Below are positions 9,697 to 20,033 of a stretch of DNA of 64,000 nucleotides, piece after piece. The stretch covers positions 124,001 to 188,000 of the forward strand of contig NZ_JQLG01000004.1 of the NCBI RefSeq assembly GCF_000744115.1, written 5' to 3'. The notes under the pieces are model-generated. The model had not been told where the DNA came from and searched no databases. It saw only the letters and a list, made by a program, of their open reading frames with translations. Made by a program: the position numbers and the translations under genes. Each line of letters opens with the position of its first letter. Positions within the stretch are counted from its first letter, which is position 1. This DNA comes from Carnobacterium alterfunditum DSM 5972 (GTDB taxonomy: Bacteria; Bacillota; Bacilli; Lactobacillales; Carnobacteriaceae).

Positions 9697-10263
9697 TTAA
9701 ATTTCACCGTAAACAAAAAGATTATCGAATTCAGCTAATGTTGGGTGTTTGGTATCTTTTTCAGATAAGACCAATTTATCCATTGGCATTGGCCATTGAA
9801 TATTTAAAGCTGAGTCATCAAAAGCGATTCCACCATCATGTTCTTTTGAGTAATATTCGTCCACTTTGTATTGCACATTGCAATTGGGCGTAAGGGTCAC
9901 AAACGCATGAGCAAATCCTTTAGGCACTAACAATTGACGGTGATTAAACTCGCTCAAGATATAGCCTTCCCATTGACTATAAGTTGGAGAACCCACACGC
10001 ATATCTACGATGACATCATAAATGACACCAGTTGTGGCACGTATCAATTTTGTTTGAGCTTTTCCGGGCGTTTGGAAATGCATTCCTCTCAATACTCCCG
10101 GTTCAACGGATAAAGAATGATTATCTTGAATAAAATCAATATCGATTCCAGCCTCTAAAAATTTTTCTTTTGTGTAGCTTTCAGTGAAAAAACCGCGATG
10201 ATCTCCAAAAACAGCCATCTCGATAATTTTTACATCTTGTAATTTTGTATTTAATACTTTCAT
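9697..10263 (-). CDS. rmlC: dTDP-4-dehydrorhamnose 3,5-epimerase (left copy)
   Basis: 188 residues from the ATG at 10263. A frame extending up to 10326 is open, but the ribosome site AAGGGGG sits just before 10263, and the extension would overlap the rmlA end. The other copy also begins at MKVLNTK. Cupin-fold epimerase: HRGFFTESY, the catalytic His in LRGMHFQ, YDVIVDMR, and the Tyr region NVQYKVDEYYS. It acts between RmlB and RmlD. It lies 16 bp after rmlA. Confidence 0.95.
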   Translation of the reverse strand: MKVLNTKLQDVKIIEMAVFGDHRGFFTESYTKEKFLEAGIDIDFIQDNHSLSVEPGVLRGMHFQTPGKAQTKLIRATTGVIYDVIVDMRVGSPTYSQWEGYILSEFNHRQLLVPKGFAHAFVTLTPNCNVQYKVDEYYSKEHDGGIAFDDSALNIQWPMPMDKLVLSEKDTKHPTLAEFDNLFVYGEI

Positions 10264-10279
10264 ACTATTTGGCCCCCTT

Positions 10280-11152
10280 CTATTTATCCATTTGAGCAAT
10301 GCGTAAGATGTACTGACCATATCCATTTTTTTTCAATGGTTGTGCCAATTCAATCAATTCTTCACGCGAGATATACCCCATGCGATATGAGATTTCTTCT
10401 AGACAAGCTACTTTAAGATTTTGACGCTTTTCAATGGTTTCAACAAATGTTCCAGCTTCTAAGAGTGATTCGTGTGTACCTGTATCTAGCCAAGCAAACC
10501 CACGACCCATTACCTCAACTTCTAATTCTCCTGCTTCTAGATAAGCTTTATTGATATCTGTAATTTCAAGTTCTCCACGATGAGAAGGTTTGATAGACTT
10601 AGCGATTTCAACAACTTTATTATCGTAAAAATACAAACCCGTCACGGCATAATTACTTTTAGCTTTTTCTGGTTTTTCTTCAATCGACAATGCCTTCATA
10701 TCTTCATCAAATTCAACAACTCCAAAGCGTTCTGGATCATTAACATGATAGCCAAATACCGTAGCACCAGATTCTTTTTCAGCCGAACGTTGCAATAATC
10801 TGGATAATCCTCCACCATAATAGATGTTATCTCCTAAAATAAGGCAAACTGAATCTTCTCCTATAAATTCTTCTCCTATAATGAACGCCTCTGCTAAACC
10901 ATTCGGTTGGTCTTGCAGTTTATATTCTATATTCAATCCTAATTCTGATCCATTTCCAAATAATTGTTCAAATCTTGGTGTATCATCTGGTGTTGAAATA
11001 ATTAGTATGTCTTTAATGCCCGCTAACATTAAAGTTGACATTGGATAATATATCATTGGTTTATCATAAATTGGCATTAATTGTTTTGATGTTGCTTTGG
11101 TTAAAGGATACAAGCGTGTTCCACTTCCCCCTGCTAAGATAATTCCTTTCAT
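10280..11152 (-). CDS. rmlA: glucose-1-phosphate thymidylyltransferase (left copy)
   Basis: 290 residues, typical length. It makes dTDP-glucose from dTTP and glucose-1-phosphate. The nucleotidyltransferase signature [11 protein letters not shown] is at residues 8-18, with [18 protein letters not shown] and the [12 protein letters not shown] region following. First gene of the left rml operon. Very similar to the right copy at 41613-42482 along the whole length. About 50 bp upstream lies an IS30 relic, so the original promoter may have been changed. Confidence 0.96.
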   Translation of the reverse strand: MKGIILAGGSGTRLYPLTKATSKQLMPIYDKPMIYYPMSTLMLAGIKDILIISTPDDTPRFEQLFGNGSELGLNIEYKLQDQPNGLAEAFIIGEEFIGEDSVCLILGDNIYYGGGLSRLLQRSAEKESGATVFGYHVNDPERFGVVEFDEDMKALSIEEKPEKAKSNYAVTGLYFYDNKVVEIAKSIKPSHRGELEITDINKAYLEAGELEVEVMGRGFAWLDTGTHESLLEAGTFVETIEKRQNLKVACLEEISYRMGYISREELIELAQPLKKNGYGQYILRIAQMDK

Positions 11153-11201
11153 AATACACCTCTTTTTTTATTTTTAATACTATTACTAGGTATTTACAAA
11201 T

Positions 11202-12031
11202 CGCCGATTGTAAAATTAAGTTAGACAACTAAAAAAGCCATTCGTGGTACACTCATCATGTATTTCCGACTAAAGAAAACATAGGAGTGATCACGAATGA
11301 CCTAAACCTATCGTACCACGGATGAACTGGTGATGCTAGAGTTTTATTGCAAAAAAAATATCTCAGTTGCGAAAATAGCCACTTATTTAAATCGAACTCG
11401 TACATCTATTTACAATGTCATCAACTTTTTGAAAGAAGAGCTTACAGCCCTTGAATATTACTAACAGTACAAGTAAAAGAAAAAATGTTGTGGGAGTCAC
11501 AGAATCATTCTCCCCAAAGAAAACAGGCCTATATCAAAGATAAAGTCGCTCAATGTCGGGCGGAAGAGTCTATTCATTGTTCCGTTCGTACTTTTTATCG
11601 TTAATTTAAATGAAAAATCTTCCATGAAACCACACTCCCAATGAAGGGAAAAAGGAAGACTATGGTCATAAAGAACGTCGGGGAAAACAATCTTTCAAGC
11701 GAAATATCTCAGAAAGAGAGAAAGATTATCCACAGTTTAAAGAAGAATTTGGCCATATCGAAGGCGGCACAATTTTAGGTGTCTATCATAAGAGTGCTGT
11801 CATCACGTTAGTAGAACGTTTGTCGAAAGTCATCATTACCTTGAAACCCAATGGACGAAAGGCCAGCGATATTGAATTAGCCATGAATCACTGGTTTCAA
11901 AGCATTCCAAGAAACTTATTCCCTTCTATCACATTTGACTGCGGAAAATCATTGAAATATCAAACACCATTGGAAGTATTTTTGAGTTATATGAGCGAAG
12001 ATATTCTGTCTAACTTAATTTGACAAATCAG
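11202..12031 (+). mobile_element. IS30-family element, deleted copy
   Basis: 830 bp running from CGCCGATTG to GACAAATCAG, against about 1062 bp in the intact copies, flanked by the 4-bp direct repeat AAAT (11198-11201 and 12032-12035). It sits between wzx and rmlA of the left locus. Both ends are present, so it could still be moved by a transposase in trans. Confidence 0.85.
11297..12023 (+). pseudogene. IS30-family transposase, broken
   Basis: The ATG is followed two codons later by a stop (ATGACCTAA), several frameshifts and stops occur in the first half, and roughly 200 bp is missing after the TFDCGK motif, joining it directly to the C-terminal SLKYQTPLEVFL. The longest open part is 11820-12023. 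The closest relative in the window is the copy at 59550-60509. Confidence 0.85.
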
Positions 12032-12054
12032 AAATATAAAATTATTGACCTCAG

Positions 12055-13473
12055 TTATTTTTTTATAAAAAATCTTATATTTTTAAAGGACTGCATAAAA
12101 TCCTTTCTTTTAAAAATTAAATATAAACAAAATGCTAACAAATAAAAATATAAAGTTAACCAAGAATCAAATTTCCATCCAAAGAATACAAATAAAAATG
12201 TCAATATCCATTCACTAATAACATCCTTTTTAATAGAAATTTTCAAATAACTAGCTAAAACAATTTCTGAGAAGCTTACTCTGAAAACTAATAAAAGTAA
12301 AATAGACAAAATTGCAAAATCAAGGTTTATAAATACACGTGTTGTAAAGAAAGTAACCACTAAACTTAAAAACATAGATAGAACATTAATTATTAACATA
12401 GTTTGCTCTTTTCGTAGAGTTTTAAAATATGTATTAATTAATAATGACATTTTACCTTCATAAACAATAATTGGAAAAATAAGAGCCATGTATTTAAAAC
12501 TTTCAGCATAATTAGGCAACCATATTGTTATAATTTCTTTCAAAGGATAATATAAAATTAGCATTCCAAACAAAATAGCCATTAGTATATCTCTTATTGT
12601 TCTATATATCATTGGCAATTTTTCTAGTTTAGTATTTCTCAATATAGGAAATATTATTATACCAATTGCATTTATAAAAATCATCATTGAGCTTGATATA
12701 CTTAAAGTTAGGGAAACTTTACCAAATGTTGCTATATCCCAAGTATCTTCAATTCCCCACCTAACAATACCTATAACTAATGTACTCGAAAGGTTAGCTA
12801 TCATTAACTTAACTCCACCTTGAATATTAGACATAATTTCAGTTACATTTAAAGCAAAAGAATTAACTTTACGAAAAACTATGTCTTTACAATAATAAGT
12901 TGATAAAAACAAAGAAATTATTTTCCCAATTAAGTCAGCTACTATTAATATTTGGTAATTTCTTATACCAAATATTAATGCAACAATAATTATTATTATA
13001 TAGGAGAGCTTATCAATTGTTGTAATTATTGCGTATTCTTTTATTCTATTAGTTGCTTGTAAAATAAAAAGAGGCATTGCACGAACCCCTGCTGCAATCA
13101 TCGCTACAGCTGTCGTTAAAACAATAATTTTTTTTTCTGGATCATTAGAAAAAAATAATCCTATTACTGAAATTATTATTGAAAAAAATATTTGAGTTCC
13201 AAAAAGTGTCCAGAATTGAGAATAGAATAAACTCTTATCTAATTCTTTGTAATTTTCTCCTGCATATCTTAAATATATACCATCATTCCACCCAAATTGA
13301 AAAAAACCAATAAAAGAAGCATATAATACATACAATTGCCAATAACCGTACTCCTCAACTCCAATCAACTTAGGGACTATTAAAGTTACTACAGTTGAAA
13401 TAACTAATGAAATCGCATTAGATGATACTGCGTATGCGATATTTCTTATTATTTCATAAAATTTCAAACTCAA
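12055..13473 (-). CDS. Wzx-type polysaccharide flippase (left locus)
   Basis: About 472 residues and some 12-14 hydrophobic segments over the whole length, typical of the MOP-family flippases that move undecaprenyl-linked repeat units outward. The N-terminus (NAISLVISTVVTLIVPKLIG, then EEYGYWQLY) is the usual Wzx opening. The frame opens at TTG 13488, but AGAGGTG with the right spacing favours TTG at 13473. It lies 24 bp after the acetyltransferase gene. Specificity cannot be read. It pairs with the Wzy at 17405. Confidence 0.85.
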   Translation of the reverse strand: MSLKFYEIIRNIAYAVSSNAISLVISTVVTLIVPKLIGVEEYGYWQLYVLYASFIGFFQFGWNDGIYLRYAGENYKELDKSLFYSQFWTLFGTQIFFSIIISVIGLFFSNDPEKKIIVLTTAVAMIAAGVRAMPLFILQATNRIKEYAIITTIDKLSYIIIIIVALIFGIRNYQILIVADLIGKIISLFLSTYYCKDIVFRKVNSFALNVTEIMSNIQGGVKLMIANLSSTLVIGIVRWGIEDTWDIATFGKVSLTLSISSSMMIFINAIGIIIFPILRNTKLEKLPMIYRTIRDILMAILFGMLILYYPLKEIITIWLPNYAESFKYMALIFPIIVYEGKMSLLINTYFKTLRKEQTMLIINVLSMFLSLVVTFFTTRVFINLDFAILSILLLLVFRVSFSEIVLASYLKISIKKDVISEWILTFLFVFFGWKFDSWLTLYFYLLAFCLYLIFKRKDFMQSFKNIRFFIKK

Positions 13474-13497
13474 AATTTCACCTCTCAATTTCTTCTT

Positions 13498-14130
13498 TCA
13501 ATAATTATCTTCTGAAAATCTGAATACTTCTTTACTTAGAGTTTCTTTAGTTACTGGTATATACAAATCATCAATATGTGATTTTATATTTTTTTCAGTT
13601 AAATAAGATAAATCTATCTTTATAATTTGTTCGATTATTTCTTTTGAAAAACGAAATTTTATAATCTTTGCAGGATTTCCACCCACAATAGCATATGGGG
13701 GAACATCCTTAGTTACTATACTTCCTGCTCCAATAACGGCACCTTTCCCAACTCTAACACCGCTTAAGATTATAGAATTAGTTCCAATCCATACATCATC
13801 ATTAATTATAATTTCTCCTTTAGATATCGCTTCTGCTTCCTCTCCATTAATCATTACCCTAAAAGGATACGTAGATAATGTGTTTAACATGTGATTACCT
13901 CCGAGCATAAAGGTAACATCCGAAGCAATAGAAACAAAACTTCCAATACTCAATCTTTCATTTTTAGAACCATAACTATATATATTAAGCACACCATAAG
14001 TATATGTTCCCACTTTTACAATATCTAATGGAAATATCTTAGATACCGTGGTAAAATTTTTTTTATTTACTTTTCTCCATTTCTTCTTAAATAACACTAT
14101 CTTCAACATATAAATTATTTTATAAATCAT
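13498..14130 (-). CDS. left-handed beta-helix O-acetyltransferase (CatB/WbbJ-like)
   Basis: 210 residues from the ATG at 14130, which has GGGAGGAGG in front; an upstream in-frame ATG at 14205 lacks such a site. The hexapeptide-repeat region is clear: [19 protein letters not shown], then [20 protein letters not shown] and [18 protein letters not shown], ending [17 protein letters not shown], a hallmark of acetyl-CoA-dependent sugar O-acetyltransferases. The likely job is acetylation of a sugar in the repeat unit, acting in the cytoplasm. It is followed by wzx and preceded by a 286-bp gap in which I see nothing. Confidence 0.85.
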   Translation of the reverse strand: MIYKIIYMLKIVLFKKKWRKVNKKNFTTVSKIFPLDIVKVGTYTYGVLNIYSYGSKNERLSIGSFVSIASDVTFMLGGNHMLNTLSTYPFRVMINGEEAEAISKGEIIINDDVWIGTNSIILSGVRVGKGAVIGAGSIVTKDVPPYAIVGGNPAKIIKFRFSKEIIEQIIKIDLSYLTEKNIKSHIDDLYIPVTKETLSKEVFRFSEDNY

Positions 14131-14416
14131 TTTTCCTCCTCCCTTTTCATTGAATATTTTACAGTAACTAAAAGCTATATGAGAATATACCAGAGTTATT
14201 ATCATATTAAGACTTTTTTAATAAAGGTTGGGATATCTTTAATACGATCTTAAATAATTCTATATTTCCGGAAATTTAATTTCTTTCATCTATTAATAGT
14301 TTAGAAACGCAGTTTTAGTGAGATTTTAAATGGTATAAATATTTAGATAGCACTACAACATTCATAAGAATACTTTTTGAGCTCGATATTTTCATTATTA
14401 AATTAAGTCTTGCAAT

Positions 14417-15553
14417 TTAATGAATGGTCTTTATTATATCATCTACTTCTAACAACCATTTATGCCAATTCAATTTGTCTTCATATAATCTTCTAGAATT
14501 TTCTCTAAAAAGATTCAATTTTTTTTCGTCTATAAATATTTCTTCAATTACATTAGCAAACTCTACTTCTCTTGCTTTAAGATTAATTCTATAACCATTG
14601 TATCCATTGACTACGTAATTACTTATGCCCCCAGTATCAAAAGTTATACTTGGTAATCCATATGCACAAGCCTCTGCAAAAGCAATGCCAGCACATTCTG
14701 CTTTTGTTGGTAAAATTAAAATATCGCTATTTGAAATGATTTCTATTAATTTTTTTTCTTCTTTTTCTATATTTTTATTTAAAAAACCTTCAACTTTAAT
14801 ATAAAATTCATTTACTTCATATGGGGGAGAACATCCGACTATTATTAAATTTGCTTTAACTTCTCTTTTTCTTAATTCTTTTACCGTTGCTATTGCTATC
14901 TCTCCCCCTTTTCTTTCCCATTCAACTCCTAAAAACAATAAATTTATTTCATTATCCTTCTTTTTAAAGTCAATATTATCAGACTCCGGAACTTTAGATA
15001 GATTAGCCCCAAATGGGATAGTTATGCATTTTGAACTAGAAATTGAATAATCATTTAAAGCAGAGTTTTTTGCCCAATCTGAAGCAAAAATAATTTTACT
15101 GGCTTTTAAAAGTGCACTCATTTCTATTTTATTACCTTCCATTTGATTTATTTTTAATAATTTTTCAAACGATGGATAATAATTTAACATAACTGCAAAA
15201 GTAGCATCTGTCAAATAAATTATGGGTATTTTTGTCTTAAGATAAGTTATACATTGACTATTTCCTGTTAAAAAAATCAAGTCTATATCACTCGTTTTTT
15301 TTATTTTTTTTAACACTTGATTAGAGTAGTTTTTTGCAATAATTAAATTATGAGAACGATCGTAATTTTTTTTTAGTATATTTCTAGATATATATACCAA
15401 AGCTTTAGTTAAGAATTCTAATAAGGGGCTCTTATGTACATTAATTAATTTTACATCATATTTTTCAGATAACATTGTATAAATCTTATTAGTCGTTCCA
15501 GACCATATTTTTTTATCTACCGGATCTCCAACCGAAATAAAGGCTATTTTCAT
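14417..15553 (-). CDS. glycosyltransferase family 4
   Basis: 378 residues with a GT-B fold. The C-terminal half shows LLFLGVEWERKGGEIA (about 207), ILILPTKAECAGIAFAEACAYGLPSI (about 285-310), including the E-x(7)-E donor site, and FDTGGISNYV. This is the usual retaining GT4 signature. The start has AGGAG before ATG. It adds one sugar to the lipid-linked unit at the inner membrane face; the sugar cannot be told. It lies between the GT2 gene at 15614 and the acetyltransferase. Confidence 0.85.
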   Translation of the reverse strand: MKIAFISVGDPVDKKIWSGTTNKIYTMLSEKYDVKLINVHKSPLLEFLTKALVYISRNILKKNYDRSHNLIIAKNYSNQVLKKIKKTSDIDLIFLTGNSQCITYLKTKIPIIYLTDATFAVMLNYYPSFEKLLKINQMEGNKIEMSALLKASKIIFASDWAKNSALNDYSISSSKCITIPFGANLSKVPESDNIDFKKKDNEINLLFLGVEWERKGGEIAIATVKELRKREVKANLIIVGCSPPYEVNEFYIKVEGFLNKNIEKEEKKLIEIISNSDILILPTKAECAGIAFAEACAYGLPSITFDTGGISNYVVNGYNGYRINLKAREVEFANVIEEIFIDEKKLNLFRENSRRLYEDKLNWHKWLLEVDDIIKTIH

Positions 15554-15613
15554 TATTGTTCTCCTGTTCCATTCTATATTTCTAACAAAGTTAATTATAA
15601 AAACATGAATTTC

Positions 15614-16492
15614 TTAATTAAATCTTTTTTTTATTTTTATTAATATTTTTCTTTCAAACAAACAATATCTCATACCTATTTCTAATATTTTTATTTCTAA
15701 CTTATTAATAGCATTATATTTTTTTTGAAAATATAATGCTGATCTCATAGAAATTTCTAAAGCTTTAGATGAGGCTTCTAATGATATTGTTGAGGAATTA
15801 TCATGATCATGTATATAATGATATTTTGTCAAAATACCTTCTTTATAATTTTTATTCTTTAATTTATAAGCTAGAATATTTTCTTCATAAAATAAAAAAA
15901 CATTTTCATCAAAATAGCCTATATTCTTTAATACATCGGCTCTTACTGCAAAAAAACTTCCAGGTACTACTTCGACATCTATAATGTCACAGGAATTTTT
16001 GTTAAAGGAGTATATTGCTTTTTTCTTATTTAGTAGCCTAAGTAAAAAAAAGCAATCCATTATTTCTCTCGTATAGGTTGGAATTTTCCAATGCTGATTT
16101 TGTGTAAACTGTTTATCACTATCAACTCTGGCTGAAGATAATAAAGCATAATCTCTATATCTCTTATCTGAAAAAACATCAATAATTCTCTTTACTACTA
16201 CCTCTTCAAAATTAACATCTGGATTAGCTATAAAAATTATATCTAATTTGAATTTCTCTAAAAATTTTATTCCATAATTATTTCCATAAGAATATCCTTT
16301 ATTCTCTTTTGTTTGTATCACATCCACTTTATTAGATACTATTTTTCTTAATATATCAAATGAGTTATCATTTGAACAATTATCAACGATAACTACTTTT
16401 TCAAAGTATGAAAATTTTTCCAACCTATTTACTAATTGTATCGTTGTATTTGCTGAATTAAAATTAAGAATTACAACTCCTGAAGTTTGCAT
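15614..16492 (-). CDS. glycosyltransferase family 2
   Basis: 292 residues with a GT-A fold. It begins SGVVILNFNSANTTIQLV, with VVIVDNCSNDNS at about 35, ENKGYSYGNNYGI at about 65 and the metal-binding-type ANPDVNF at about 90, then FFAVRADVLKNIGYFDENVF at about 180. The pattern N-x-D (NPDV) and the following domain resemble rhamnosyl- and galactosyl-transferases of capsule loci. The ribosome site AGGAG supports the start. Next upstream is a decayed IS30 copy. Confidence 0.85.
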   Translation of the reverse strand: MQTSGVVILNFNSANTTIQLVNRLEKFSYFEKVVIVDNCSNDNSFDILRKIVSNKVDVIQTKENKGYSYGNNYGIKFLEKFKLDIIFIANPDVNFEEVVVKRIIDVFSDKRYRDYALLSSARVDSDKQFTQNQHWKIPTYTREIMDCFFLLRLLNKKKAIYSFNKNSCDIIDVEVVPGSFFAVRADVLKNIGYFDENVFLFYEENILAYKLKNKNYKEGILTKYHYIHDHDNSSTISLEASSKALEISMRSALYFQKKYNAINKLEIKILEIGMRYCLFERKILIKIKKRFN

Positions 16493-16557
16493 TAGATTCT
16501 CCTAACATATATTTTTTAATAATTGATATACATGGGCATTCGATTTTTATTAAACTT

Positions 16558-17449
16558 AAGGTGTGAAATTAAGCTAAATAAAATAAAAAATCAATTTGTG
16601 ATACACTAAAAATTTAATTCTAGCTAAATATGACATAAGAGAGATACTAGATAAACTAGTGATGACAGTTTATTCTTCCTAAAGAAATAGCTCAGTTACT
16701 CAAATAGCAGTCTAACTAAAACAAACTCGAACACCTATTTACAAAGTCATTGCTTCTTGAAATAATATTATACAAGCTTTGAATATTTCAAACAGTCTAA
16801 AGGAAAGGAGAAACGTTATGGGTTAAAAAAATCATACTAACAAAGAAACAACAACCTTCATCAAAGAGAAAATCTCTTGAAATTAAATGCAGTATGTTAT
16901 TGCTGTTTGGACGAAAGATACTATTAATTAATCTATACGTACTTTTCACTACCAGTTGAAAGAATAATTAGGGTATATCGAAGCCAACATCATTAGAATT
17001 ACTATACTAAAAGTGCTGTCATAAAAATAGCGAAACATCTATTTATAGTCATTCTTAACTCGAAAATCAATAATAAAAAGATAAGTGACATGAAAAATGT
17101 TATGAATCAATAGTTTCAAGGTATTCCAAAAATTCTTTTATCTCATTTTGATTACATGAATTTTTTCTAATCAGAGCTGACTATTTAACCCTCTCGTTAT
17201 CTTAATATATATTGAAGATTTCGTTACACCTGCTAAATGAATTTCAAATGAAAATTTTAGCATTCTTATTCGAAAAAGTTGGCCTTTCCAAAGAGATTGA
17301 CTTCAATCAGTTCAACCAATCTTTTGTTTCTTTAGTTGCATATAAACAGAATAACATTCCACAAAAATCATTGAGTTATCAGTCATCCTAGGGAGTATAT
17401 TTAGCTAAATAAATGACGATGTTCTGTCTAGTATAATCTGATAACTCAC
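16558..17449 (+). mobile_element. IS30-family element, heavily decayed
   Basis: About 890 bp. The left end is GTGTGAAATTAAGCTAAATA and the right end GTTCTGTCTAGTATAATCTG, both recognisable against intact copies, with scattered matches inside (for example ACCTATTTACAAAGTCAT, and ATTGACTTCAATCAGTT for the MDFNQ motif). There is no open frame left. The right end overlaps the last codons of the Wzy gene at 17405. Confidence 0.75.
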
Positions 17450-18814
17450 ATTTTCATTAAATTGACTATAAATAATTTTAATTACTAAAATTATAGGGAT
17501 AATGTCTAATCCATATAGCAAGGAGAAATCACCTATAACAAGAAAAGGAATAAGAAATATAATTAAAGTAATATTAAATTTCAAATTATTATAACTTATA
17601 ATTTGTCCAATACTCTTAATTGTTTTTACCCAATAAAAAAAACCAATTACGCCAATATTAGATAAAATACTGATTATTGATGAATGAGAACTAGTGGTAC
17701 CTATTCCTAATCCAAATAATGGTCTATCTAAAAATACTTTAAAAGTATCAACTATACTAATAATACGAACCTTTTCTGAAGTTATAATACCGGTATTATA
17801 TCTACCTTTAAGAATTAATTGGAATTCATTTATTGAATTTTCCAACCTTAGCATATAATAATTATCACTACTATTTTGATTTAATATATATATAATCAGC
17901 CCAATGATTACTAATAAAGTTAACATCTTCTTCAATACATTAGCTTTAGTAATTTTAACTTCAAATACCAAAATAGAAATTATAATTATCATAGTACCTA
18001 ATACAATAGAAGAAAGAGACATAGATAAAAATAATAAAGCAACATTAATATATAGCCAAAACATTTTATCCTGATTTATCTTTATATTATAAATCAGGAG
18101 TATCGCAATATAAGCTAAAGTAATAGCATATCCAGAAGGTTCCCTTGAAAACCCCATAATAGCATACGTATCATCTCTCAATATTAGATTTGTATACGTT
18201 GATTCTCCTATACCAAAGATTTTATTACTAATATTGTTCATAATATTAGTGACAAAAACGTTTTTTGTTATCCATTCAAAAACTCCCCAAATTATACTTA
18301 ATTTTGAGAAGTATAATACATATTTTATAACACTATTCCAATCTTTTTTTGTAAAAACACTCTCATTAACCAGCAACAACACGATAAATATCAGAATCCT
18401 AATAACAAACAATATTGGCTGAATCGTAAAATTGACATTCACCTTATCCTGAACTCCATATAAATATTCATCCCATGATCCAGAAAAATCTATAATAAGT
18501 CCATTATACGGGATGACTATCATAAAAAGAACCCCAATAATGATGACCGCTATTAAACAAGATATTGTTAAAAATATTTTTTTATTTATAGGCACTCTTA
18601 TTAAAAAGAACAAAGAAGTAATTAATAGAATACCTGTTACAACTTCACTAAAAGAAAATTCAGTGTTTCCAAATTTCAAGAAATATCCAGCACCTATATT
18701 TATTTCTAATATAATAGTTAATATCAATAATTTTTTGTATATATTTTTTAAAGATTTATTTAAAAAAAAGATTACTAACAGGGTTACAATTAATATAAAT
18801 GAAAAAATTGTCAT
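17405..18814 (-). CDS. Wzy-type polysaccharide polymerase (left locus)
   Basis: About 469 residues with 10-12 hydrophobic segments and a large loop near residues 325-370 holding a Wzy/ligase-like motif (FLDRPLFGLGIGTTSSH). It joins repeat units outside the membrane. The frame opens with GTG at 18826, but ATG 18814 is preferred because AAGTGAG precedes it. The last 14 residues (VSYQIILDRTSSFI) are encoded by the decayed IS30 end, so the native C-terminus has been replaced. The fold call is firm; whether the altered end still works is unknown. Confidence 0.8.
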   Translation of the reverse strand: MTIFSFILIVTLLVIFFLNKSLKNIYKKLLILTIILEINIGAGYFLKFGNTEFSFSEVVTGILLITSLFFLIRVPINKKIFLTISCLIAVIIIGVLFMIVIPYNGLIIDFSGSWDEYLYGVQDKVNVNFTIQPILFVIRILIFIVLLLVNESVFTKKDWNSVIKYVLYFSKLSIIWGVFEWITKNVFVTNIMNNISNKIFGIGESTYTNLILRDDTYAIMGFSREPSGYAITLAYIAILLIYNIKINQDKMFWLYINVALLFLSMSLSSIVLGTMIIIISILVFEVKITKANVLKKMLTLLVIIGLIIYILNQNSSDNYYMLRLENSINEFQLILKGRYNTGIITSEKVRIISIVDTFKVFLDRPLFGLGIGTTSSHSSIISILSNIGVIGFFYWVKTIKSIGQIISYNNLKFNITLIIFLIPFLVIGDFSLLYGLDIIPIILVIKIIYSQFNENVSYQIILDRTSSFI

Positions 18815-18872
18815 TGTACCACTCACTTTACATTTTACTTTATTTAATTAATAAGAGTATGTTTTAATAAAT

Positions 18873-19982
18873 TTAAAAACTTTGTTTTTCGAGAATATAA
18901 TTTAACAGCTCTTCCCAATTTTCTAAATAGGGTTGTTGTGGTTTTATGTTACTAGATTCCGAATAATTATTTTTATTTTCTATAACATCTTGCATTAACT
19001 CTGCTAATTTTTTATAATTTGAAGGATTAAAAAAATTCACTTTTCTATATGACCCTATAGTTTCGTGAGCATACGGTAAATCAGATACTAAAATAGGTTT
19101 ACCACTATCTTTAAATTCTGAAATTGGAAGTCCCCAGGTTTCTAATTTTGATGGAAAAATTAAACAATCAACTTTTTCATATAAATTGATTAGCTCTTCT
19201 TTTTTTAGTAATCCAACAAATTTTACGTGTTCTAAATTTTCATATTTACTCATTAGGTCATGTGTATATCTATTTTCAGTTCCATCAATGGTTAATAACA
19301 CCTCATAATTAATAATTTTTTTCTCATCCAAAAATTTAGATGCTTCACAAATCACTTCGAAATTTTTAAAAAATCTAGGATAACTTGGAAAAATAAACAT
19401 TTTTTTTTCATTAAACTTGAATTCTTTAGGTTCAGATACCTTTTTAGATGTTAAAACAGGTCGTGCGACAATAACATTATTTATATTAAACATTTTTTCA
19501 AATTCTACTCTCAACCACTCTTGTTGTACAATTACCCCTGTATTTTTTCTTATATTTATTTTATAAAGATATTTATAAAATAGTGAAAACAAATAAACTT
19601 TATAATCATACTTAATATTTTTTATATCTTTATCCATAAATGGAGTTGAATTATGACAATATACATATTTTTTTTTTGCTTTAACGTTTGGCGTTATATC
19701 ATGTAATGATATCCAAATATCTACTTTTATTTTTCTAGAATAAAAGTAAAAATAAACATATTCATACCATAATCTGTTTAACCAACTAGATTTAGATTTA
19801 GGGAATTCTACTAATTTTATATCATTTTCATACCTTTTTAGCAATTCTACTTTATGTACTAATGCAATTACATTAAATTTTTTATTAATGTTCTCTTTAA
19901 TTATGGTATCCATACAATCTGTAAGAACTGAATATATTCCACCTTCTACTGAATTTATACCAGAAATTACTATGGTTTTCAC
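18873..19982 (-). CDS. glycosyltransferase family 4
   Basis: 369 residues, GTG start after GAGGTG. The N-terminus MKTIVISGINSVEGGIYSVL holds the acceptor-side glycine loop, and DIWISLHDITP with YVYCHNSTPFM around 90-115 is typical of GT4 enzymes of rhamnose- or mannose-containing polymers. The C-terminal domain has MFIFPSYPRFFKNFEVI (about 193) and CLIFPSKLETWGLPISEFKD (about 273), with the E-x(7)-E donor site. Followed by wzy and preceded by the GT2 rhamnosyltransferase gene, so likely one operon. Confidence 0.85.
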   Translation of the reverse strand: MKTIVISGINSVEGGIYSVLTDCMDTIIKENINKKFNVIALVHKVELLKRYENDIKLVEFPKSKSSWLNRLWYEYVYFYFYSRKIKVDIWISLHDITPNVKAKKKYVYCHNSTPFMDKDIKNIKYDYKVYLFSLFYKYLYKINIRKNTGVIVQQEWLRVEFEKMFNINNVIVARPVLTSKKVSEPKEFKFNEKKMFIFPSYPRFFKNFEVICEASKFLDEKKIINYEVLLTIDGTENRYTHDLMSKYENLEHVKFVGLLKKEELINLYEKVDCLIFPSKLETWGLPISEFKDSGKPILVSDLPYAHETIGSYRKVNFFNPSNYKKLAELMQDVIENKNNYSESSNIKPQQPYLENWEELLNYILEKQSF

Positions 19983-20033
19983 TTGAAAGGCACCTCATTT
20001 CAATATTTTTAGAAAAAAAATCACTTTATTAAT

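Noticed and set aside
10264..10326. N-terminal extension of the left rmlC frame
   Set aside because: The extension is the rmlA end read in another frame; the other rmlC copy and the ribosome site place the start at 10263.
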